Shown: positions 58,152 through 64,000 of the stretch, piece by piece
Numbering within the stretch: the stretch's first letter is position 1
Layout: each line of letters starts with the position of its first letter
NCBI GenBank assembly: GCA_046331565.1
Contig: JAXLQP010000011.1
Location: 38,166 to 102,165 of the forward strand
Length of the DNA: 64,000 bases
Direction of reading: 5' to 3'
Source of the DNA: DASRDU01 sp046331565
GTDB taxonomy: Bacteria; Acidobacteriota; Blastocatellia; RBC074
The notes under the pieces: model-generated
Told to the model about the DNA's origin: nothing
Database searches by the model: none
What the model saw: only the letters and a program-made list of their open reading frames with translations
Position numbers and translations under genes: made by a program

Positions 58152-59867
58152 CTATTCGGCCAGGCGGTAGCGCATATAACGCGGCCCCCACATCTTTTCA
58201 GCGATGCGGCGTTCAAGTTCTTCCGGTGTGGTCTGCTCGGCGAGTCCGGCGCGCTGCGCTTCCAGGCCGACCTGCCGCGCCACCAGCCGTGAAATGGCGC
58301 GCACGCCTTCAAGCGGCGGGAACAATGATCCCAGCGGATCACTCAAAGCAGGCGACTGTTCGCTCAGGGCATGCGCGGCGGCAACAAACATCTCCTGAGT
58401 GACGCGCCGCGCGCCTGAAGCGATCACGCCCAGCCCCAGCCCCGGAAAGATGTAAGCGTTGTTACACTGCCCGATTCGGCGGTCGCGCTCGCCGTCAAAC
58501 ACGACAGGGAACGGGCTGCCGGTGGCAACGAGCGCACGTCCCGCTGTCCAGTTCAGCAGATCAGCCGGACTCGCTTCGCACATCGAAGTCGGATTTGAGA
58601 GCGGAAAGATAATGGGGCGCGCCACGTGACGCGCCATTTCGGTAATGATGTCTTCGGTGAATGCGCCGGGTTGCGCCGCCGTGCCGATGAGCGCAGTGGG
58701 CCTGACGTGATGCACCACGTCAGCCAGCGTCAGCCGGTCACGATCTGCCACCTGCCAGTCAGCGATGCGCTCGGACGCTTGCGCATAGGGACGGCTGATC
58801 TCTTCCAGGTCGCGGCGTCCCGTATGCACCAGCCCGCCAACATCAATCAGCCACAGATGCGCTTTCGCTTCCTTTTCCGACAGGCCCTCGCTTTTCATCG
58901 CCGCGACAATCTGTTCGGCGATGCCGGTGGCGGCTGAGCCTGCGCCAAACATCACGATGCGCTGCTCGCTCAGGCGTTCGCCATTGACCTTTGCCGCCGC
59001 CAGCAGTCCGGCCAGCGTCACCGCGCCGGTGCCCTGAATGTCGTCATTGAATGTGCACAGGCGGTCGCGGTAACGCTCCAGCAGTCGCCGCGCATTGTGC
59101 CGCGCAAAGTCTTCCCATTGCAGCAGCACGTTCGGAAAGCGATGCACCAGAGCCGTAATAAATGCTTCGATAAAGTCATCGTAATCCTGCCCGCGCACGC
59201 GTTCGTGCCGCCAGCCCAGGTAAAGCGGATCGTTCAGCAGTTCCAGGTTATCGGTTCCGACATCCAGAAAAATCGGCAGCGTCGTCGCCGGATGAATGCC
59301 CGCGCCCAGGGTGTAAAGCGACAGTTTGCCGACCGAAATATTCATGCCGCCGATGCCCAGATCGCCGAGTCCCAGCACTCGTTCACCATCGGTCACGACA
59401 ATCACGGCGACTTCAGGATTGGGCGCGTTCGCCAGAATTTCGTCAATGTAATGCCGCCGGGGCCACGACAGGTAAAGCCCGCGCGGACGGCGGTAAATGT
59501 GGCTGAACCGCTGGCAGGCAAGCCCGACCGTCGGCGTGTAAATGATCGGCATCATCTCCGCGATGTGATCCTGCAACACGCCGTAAAAGAGCGTTTCGTT
59601 CCGATCCTGCAACGACACCAGAAAGATGTATTTTTCGAGATCGGAACCCTGCCGCCTGAAGTTTTCGTAATTGCGCGCCACCTGATCTTCGATCACTGAA
59701 ACGTGCGGTGGCAGCAGGCCGAGCAGTCTGAATTCGCGCCGTTCGGCTTCGGTAAATCCGCTGCCCTTGTTGAGCAGCGAATTGTCGAGCAACTGCTGCC
59801 CGGTCAGGGCAATCTCCATCAGGGTTTCGCCGGTCTGTGCATCGCGGATTGTCTTGTAGGGAACCAC
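58152..59867 (-). CDS. maeA: NAD-dependent malic enzyme
   Basis: 571 aa from the GTG at 59867, with GAGGAG 7 bases before it; similarity to the family begins there, although the frame opens further upstream. It decarboxylates malate to pyruvate. Malic motifs are GLYLSWPRR, VVTDGERVLGLGDLG, LCTFNDDIQGTGAVTLAGLL and VMFGAGSAATGIAEQIV (NAD-binding). Length and the SfcA-like N-terminus fit the larger NAD-type. Divergent from the acyltransferase gene, 83 bp between starts. Confidence 0.95.
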   Translation of the reverse strand: MVPYKTIRDAQTGETLMEIALTGQQLLDNSLLNKGSGFTEAERREFRLLGLLPPHVSVIEDQVARNYENFRRQGSDLEKYIFLVSLQDRNETLFYGVLQDHIAEMMPIIYTPTVGLACQRFSHIYRRPRGLYLSWPRRHYIDEILANAPNPEVAVIVVTDGERVLGLGDLGIGGMNISVGKLSLYTLGAGIHPATTLPIFLDVGTDNLELLNDPLYLGWRHERVRGQDYDDFIEAFITALVHRFPNVLLQWEDFARHNARRLLERYRDRLCTFNDDIQGTGAVTLAGLLAAAKVNGERLSEQRIVMFGAGSAATGIAEQIVAAMKSEGLSEKEAKAHLWLIDVGGLVHTGRRDLEEISRPYAQASERIADWQVADRDRLTLADVVHHVRPTALIGTAAQPGAFTEDIITEMARHVARPIIFPLSNPTSMCEASPADLLNWTAGRALVATGSPFPVVFDGERDRRIGQCNNAYIFPGLGLGVIASGARRVTQEMFVAAAHALSEQSPALSDPLGSLFPPLEGVRAISRLVARQVGLEAQRAGLAEQTTPEELERRIAEKMWGPRYMRYRLAE

Positions 59868-59950
59868 CTGATAATCTCCTCGTTTGTTGTTCGCATCACG
59901 ATACCAGGAGAAAGCCAAAAGGCAAAGGCGCGCGCGCCTGCCGCTCCTCA

Positions 59951-61174
59951 ATGAATTTATCAGAAACTCCCCATTCATCAGGCCTGCGCGGGGCGGGTGA
60001 CTGGCTGGCTGGCCGGTTATCCCGCGTCACTTCGACAGGCGAACTGATTCCCGAAATTGACGGGCTGCGGTTCATCGCCATTTCCACCGTTATCCTGCAT
60101 CACACGATGGCGATTTACCTGCCCCGCAGCGGCAGGTCTGGCGTGGTGCGTTCGCCGCAGGAATGGTTTGCCGCCGCCGAACAGTCGTGGCTGGTGTTTG
60201 CAGCTTACTGCGGTCATTTCGGAGTTCATCTGTTTTTTGTCATCAGCGGCTTCATCCTGGCGCTGCCCTTTGCGCGCAAATATCTGGCCGGGCTGCCGCC
60301 GCCGTCGCTGAAATCATATTACCTGCGCCGCGTGACGCGCATTGAACCGCCTTACGTCCTCTGCCTCGTTCTCTTCTTTCTTTATATCTGGAACAAAACC
60401 GGCGAAGCCGTTTCGCTGCTGCCGAACCTGATGGCCAGCCTCTTTTATTCGCACGGTCTGGTGTATGGTCAGGGCAGCCGCATCAACGAAGTCACCTGGT
60501 CGCTGGAAATCGAAATTCAGTTCTACCTGCTGGTGCCGCTGCTGGTGCGGCTTTTTATGCTGCGTTCGGCCCTCGCGCGGCGCGCGCTGATCATTGGCCT
60601 GATTTACGGCTTCGGCATTTTGTCGCAGAAAGTGCTGGGCAATTCAGACAATCCATTGCTGCGACACATTCTGCCGAATTACCTGCATTACTTTCTCGCC
60701 GGGTTTCTGCTCGCTGAGTTCTATCTGACGAGCAGCGCGCGCAGCCTGAAAAAATATCCGGCGTGGGATCTCGCCACCATCATCGCTGCCGCCGCCATTC
60801 CGGCCATTCTGCTGCATTACTATCAGTATCTTTTCGCGCTGCCGTTTCTGGTCGCGCTGCTGTACGCGGGCTTTTACCTCGGCAGAATTTCAAACGCGCT
60901 GATTCGGATGAAGTGGATCGTGATCACGGGCGGGATGTGTTACACGTTCTATCTCTATCACGTCCTGGTGATCGGCGGCGTGCTGGAACACACGATGCGG
61001 CTGTCAGCTTCAGGCCTGCCGCTGATCTTCGACTTTCTGATTCAGTTGCTGCTGGTGTGCGGGCCGGTCTTTGCGATTTGCAGTTTTCTGTTCGTGTACA
61101 CCGAAAAACCATTTATGAAATGGAGCCTGTCAGCCCGCTCCGCTCCTGCCATTCAGCCTTCAACGGGCGATTGA
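59951..61174 (+). CDS. Acyltransferase 3 (OafA/YrhL-type) membrane O-acyltransferase
   Basis: 407 aa from the ATG at 59951. About ten hydrophobic segments fit the acyltransferase 3 fold. Typical motifs are EIDGLRFIAISTVILHHT near the N-terminus, FVISGFILALPFA, VTWSLEIEIQFYLLVPLLVR and a final FVYTEKPFMKW. These proteins transfer acetyl or other acyl groups to surface glycans. There is no adjacent polysaccharide gene cluster, so the substrate is unknown. Confidence 0.9.
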   Translation: MNLSETPHSSGLRGAGDWLAGRLSRVTSTGELIPEIDGLRFIAISTVILHHTMAIYLPRSGRSGVVRSPQEWFAAAEQSWLVFAAYCGHFGVHLFFVISGFILALPFARKYLAGLPPPSLKSYYLRRVTRIEPPYVLCLVLFFLYIWNKTGEAVSLLPNLMASLFYSHGLVYGQGSRINEVTWSLEIEIQFYLLVPLLVRLFMLRSALARRALIIGLIYGFGILSQKVLGNSDNPLLRHILPNYLHYFLAGFLLAEFYLTSSARSLKKYPAWDLATIIAAAAIPAILLHYYQYLFALPFLVALLYAGFYLGRISNALIRMKWIVITGGMCYTFYLYHVLVIGGVLEHTMRLSASGLPLIFDFLIQLLLVCGPVFAICSFLFVYTEKPFMKWSLSARSAPAIQPSTGD

Positions 61175-61182
61175 AATGAGGG

Positions 61183-61290
61183 AACACACGGAAACAACGG
61201 CACACACGAAACGAACAAAAGAAGACCACAAAATGTCCTGTGAGATATTTCCGTCTGTTCAGTTATTTCCGTTTGTTCCGTCAGCTCTCT
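61183..61290. repeat. Weak repeated region with ACGGAA-type units
   Basis: The minus strand has spaced ACGGAAATA and ACGGAACA units with about 15-17 bp spacing (for example tatttccgtctgttcagt repeated). It is less regular than the heptamer arrays, and its pairing is weak. It lies between the acyltransferase and the PhyH gene. Confidence 0.45.
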
Positions 61291-61294
61291 TTGC

Positions 61295-62146
61295 TCATTC
61301 AAACCCGCGCAGCGGCATCTCCGCGCTGCGCCGCAGCCAGTTGTCAGCGGGGTAATGGCAGCTTCCGTCAATCAGGTGCAGCGTGCAGGCGTGGCGCGAT
61401 TTCGCTGAACGATTCTCGCGGCTCAGGTGCGGCAACAGACCGTGCAGCACGATGAGCGTGCCGCGCGGCGCTTCAAGCGGCGTCAGATCATCCTGCGGCC
61501 AGGGCGAGTCATCGTAAATCTCAAACTCAGTTCCGCCTTCAGCCGCGCGTTTGAAGCGTGATTTCAAACCCTTTCGATGCCCGCCTGGAATCGCCCACAG
61601 GCAGCCGTTTTCCAGCGTCGCATCTTCAAGCGCAAACCAGAAGCCGGTGACGCTGTGCGGGTCGGTGTAAAGAAACGTGCCGTCCTGATGACAGACCACT
61701 TCGCCGCCGATGTGCGGCTGCTTGAAGATGTACATTGACTGCAGCAGCAGCGGCTGAATGAAACCGAGATCAGCCGCCAGCGCCTTCAGTTCAGGCGTGC
61801 GCGAGAACTGGTCAAAGACCGGATCGAGATCGTGCAGCGCGTGGCCGATTTTATTGATCGAAAGCTCTTTGCTCTGGCGCAGCTCGCCATCCGGCCCGAA
61901 CGCTTCTTCTTCAAAAAAGAAACTGATCCGGTCGCCCGACGCCAGAAAGTAATCATCGCTCGTGCGCGTCTGCTCGCGGGTTGAAAAGATTGAGCGCACG
62001 CTGTCGGCATCGAAAGCTTCGAGCAGTTGCGCGATGCGTTCCTGCAACTTCAGACAGGCCGCGCCGCTCACGAAATTTTCAAGCAGCAGAAATCCGTCGC
62101 GCTCATAAGCGGCAAGCTGCCGGTCAGACAGAATGTTCATTTTCAT
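61295..62146 (-). CDS. Phytanoyl-CoA dioxygenase (PhyH) family protein
   Basis: 283 aa Fe(II)/2-oxoglutarate dioxygenase fold. The iron-binding HxD lies in VVCHQDGTFLY, with the distal His in RGTLIVLHGLLPHLS and the basic 2-oxoglutarate-binding residue near NRSAKSRHACTLHLI. AAAGGA before the second ATG (62140) suggests that start may be used. PhyH members hydroxylate lipids or natural products; the substrate here is unknown. Convergent with the acyltransferase gene. Confidence 0.9.
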   Translation of the reverse strand: MKMNILSDRQLAAYERDGFLLLENFVSGAACLKLQERIAQLLEAFDADSVRSIFSTREQTRTSDDYFLASGDRISFFFEEEAFGPDGELRQSKELSINKIGHALHDLDPVFDQFSRTPELKALAADLGFIQPLLLQSMYIFKQPHIGGEVVCHQDGTFLYTDPHSVTGFWFALEDATLENGCLWAIPGGHRKGLKSRFKRAAEGGTEFEIYDDSPWPQDDLTPLEAPRGTLIVLHGLLPHLSRENRSAKSRHACTLHLIDGSCHYPADNWLRRSAEMPLRGFE

Positions 62147-62348
62147 TTCCTTTCGGATTCGTCAGCGGCTCATCGGCAGAAAAGTCGAACCTTTTGCCGA
62201 CGATCACCGTTTTTCTTATCCCGCATTATCTGTTGTTCCCTGACAGATTCCGGTCATCAGCATCCTGCTGAAGTTTGTGATTGCGCCAGGAGGCCGTTGT
62301 TGTGCGGCCCGGCCTGAATTAAAACCATACCGCTTTGGAGGTCAACCA

Positions 62349-63998
62349 GTGAAAACCATCAGACAACAATCGCTGTTAATGCTGCTGCTGTGCATCATTA
62401 TTGCACCTGCTCACGCGCAGAAAAAAAGCGGCAAGGCTGTGGCTGCGCCTGCGCCGCCCGCTTATGGCAACGTCGAATCAATCACCGCCGCGCAGCTTAA
62501 GGACTATCTGGAATTCATCGCTTCGGACGAACTCGAAGGCCGCGACACGCCGTCACGCGGCCTCGACACGGCGGCGCGCTTCATCGCCACGCACCTGTCG
62601 CGCTGGGGACTGAAGCCAGCCGGTGACAACGGCACTTACTTTCAGCATTTCGCGCTGCGCCGCAATCGCGTTGATCCGGCGCAGACGTGGGCCGAAATCA
62701 ACGGGCAGCGGTTCAGCTTTGGCGATGACTTCCTGACGCAGTTTACCGCCGGGTCGGCCAGCGCGCCGCTCATCTATGTCGGCAACGGCTGGATGATCAA
62801 AGGCAAAAATCTGAATCCGTATGACAAGCTCGATGTCAAAGACAAAATCGTCGTGGCCGTCACCAGTCTGCCGAAAGGCGTGACCTTCAACGATCTGAAA
62901 GGCAAACAGGGCGAGGACTGGGACAATCCGGTGCATTACGCGCAGACGCACGGCGCAAAGGCCGTCATTGCCGTACCGCAGTTTCAGACGCTGATCGGCT
63001 GGTCACAGAGTCGTCAGTTCGTCACCGAACGCGGCACAGTGCTGGTTGAGAAATACATCAGGCCTGACAACAACGCCATTCCGATCATCACCGTTTCGCC
63101 GCGCATGCTGAACGCGCTGTTTCAGGGCGAAAAACAGAACGCCACCACGATCTTCAATCGCGCCACCACTGGCGAATCGGTTGAAGGCTTTGACTTCAAT
63201 CCGAATAAAAAAGTCAGCCTCAATGTCGTTATCAAATCAGAACCCGCGCAGACGCAGAACATCGTGGCGATGCTCGAAGGCACTGACCCGACGCTCAAAA
63301 ATGAATACATCGCCATCGGCGCACATTACGATCACGTCGGCATCGGCACTCCGGTCAACGGCGATGCGATTTACAACGGCGCTGATGATGACGGTTCCGG
63401 CACGGTCGCAGTGATGGCCCTGGCCGAAGCTTACGCCAAAGGCCCGCGCCCGAAACGTTCGATCATCTTTGTCTGGCACGCGGGCGAAGAACATGGCTTG
63501 TGGGGTTCCGCTTTCATCACCGATCAGCCGCCTGTGCCGATCAGTCAGATCATCACGCAACTCAACATTGATATGATCGGACGCGCCCGGCAGGAAGGCG
63601 ACACCAAACCCGCCAATCAGGCGCTTCCGGCTCCGGGCGAGGTTTTCGTCATCGGCTCGAAGATGATGAGCACCGACCTGGGCGAGCTGAGCGAGCGCGT
63701 CAACAATTCATTGCTCAAACTGAAATTCAACTACAAGTACGACGACCCGAAAGACCCTGAACGGTTCTTCTATCGCAGCGATCATTTCAACTACGCGCGC
63801 AAGGGCGTCCCGATTATTTTTTATATGGACGGCAGCCACGAGGACTATCACCGGCCTTCTGATTCAGTCGAAAAAATTGACTTCGCGCAGATGGAAAAGG
63901 TGACGCGCACGGTTTACGCCACGGCGTGGGAACTCGGCAATGCCGCCGCGCGCCCGCGTGTGGACAAGCCGCTGCCCGCTGAAGTGATCGGCAACTAA
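62349..63998 (+). CDS. Exported M28-family metallopeptidase
   Basis: 549 aa from the GTG at 62349 with GGAGGT 8 bases before it. A signal peptide (VKTIRQQSLLMLLLCIIIAP) is present. The M28 di-zinc core has AIGAHYDHVG, GADDDGSGTVAVMALAEAYA, WHAGEEHGLWGSA and DMIGRAR, and a late His in RSDHFNYARKGVPI. A PA-like insert lies between ~130 and 280, as in many M28 aminopeptidases. Likely an exported aminopeptidase. Confidence 0.94.
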   Translation: MKTIRQQSLLMLLLCIIIAPAHAQKKSGKAVAAPAPPAYGNVESITAAQLKDYLEFIASDELEGRDTPSRGLDTAARFIATHLSRWGLKPAGDNGTYFQHFALRRNRVDPAQTWAEINGQRFSFGDDFLTQFTAGSASAPLIYVGNGWMIKGKNLNPYDKLDVKDKIVVAVTSLPKGVTFNDLKGKQGEDWDNPVHYAQTHGAKAVIAVPQFQTLIGWSQSRQFVTERGTVLVEKYIRPDNNAIPIITVSPRMLNALFQGEKQNATTIFNRATTGESVEGFDFNPNKKVSLNVVIKSEPAQTQNIVAMLEGTDPTLKNEYIAIGAHYDHVGIGTPVNGDAIYNGADDDGSGTVAVMALAEAYAKGPRPKRSIIFVWHAGEEHGLWGSAFITDQPPVPISQIITQLNIDMIGRARQEGDTKPANQALPAPGEVFVIGSKMMSTDLGELSERVNNSLLKLKFNYKYDDPKDPERFFYRSDHFNYARKGVPIIFYMDGSHEDYHRPSDSVEKIDFAQMEKVTRTVYATAWELGNAAARPRVDKPLPAEVIGN

Positions 63999-64000
63999 GC

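Overview
The window looks like a chromosomal piece of an Acidobacteriota genome, perhaps class Blastocatellia (inference). The evidence is two giant Oar-type TonB-dependent receptors that begin with a carboxypeptidase-regulatory-like fold, a TPR-TonB fusion, a DUF481 outer-membrane protein, a TAT-exported GH109-like oxidoreductase, many GAF/PAS/HD-GYP/GGDEF signalling proteins, and high-GC (not calculated) Gram-negative gene content. There is no rRNA operon, prophage, IS element or CRISPR array. One tRNA gene, tRNA-Ala(GGC), is present. About 40 protein genes are supported.

Layout. 1-4.1 kb: a CHRD-domain secreted protein cut by the window edge, a Wzt-like polysaccharide-export ATPase and a glycosyltransferase-methyltransferase fusion. 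4.3-8.6 kb: lgt, lspA and ileS (lspA and ileS overlap by 4 bp). 8.7-12.1 kb: a TPR-TonB protein, a nucleotide-sugar dehydrogenase and tlyA. 12.2-12.7 kb: a PD-(D/E)XK nuclease-like gene that ends two bases from the 3' end of tRNA-Ala. 12.8-17.6 kb: a GAF-GAF-SpoIIE phosphatase, a Bcp-type peroxiredoxin and an HD-GYP/GAF/degenerate-GGDEF protein. 18-25.8 kb: NTF2-like and cupin genes, an acetoin-utilization/HDAC-like deacetylase, a thioesterase, hemF, a duplicated-domain secreted protein, a DUF481 protein and an MFS-fused spermidine synthase. 25.9-36.7 kb: mutS, a serine hydrolase, a Mrr_N-like nuclease candidate, a YfgM-like TPR protein, rfaE1, a large secreted helical-repeat protein and cutC. 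36.8-45 kb: a GH109-like protein, a nine-domain-class hybrid kinase overlapping a REC-GGDEF cyclase, and an exported amidohydrolase. 45.1-57.9 kb: one strand carries LacI regulator, hexuronate-type MFS transporter, short-chain dehydrogenase, TonB receptor, heparinase/alginate-lyase-like enzyme and a second TonB receptor. I read this as a SusD-less uronate-polysaccharide utilization locus with two LacI-type operators. 58-64 kb: malic enzyme, acyltransferase 3, a PhyH dioxygenase and an M28 peptidase.

The most distinctive non-coding feature is a set of at least eleven intergenic inverted repeats. One class has arms made of tandem 7-bp units (tagttgg, ctaccga, gaatgga, caactga, gattgca, and others), arranged so that the left array pairs with the right one; some arrays run into stop codons. 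The other class has 26-35 bp arms whose cores are themselves palindromes; two loci share a 35-mer (32 of 35 identical) and two share a GCGATTTGCC-type core. These resemble the cyanobacterial STRR heptamers and REP/BIME elements respectively, but no mobilising transposase lies in the window.

No single unmistakable new protein system is present. The best candidates for something undescribed are the heptamer-hairpin family, the nuclease gene abutting tRNA-Ala, the terminator that replaces the ribosome-binding region of rfaE1, and the uronate locus.
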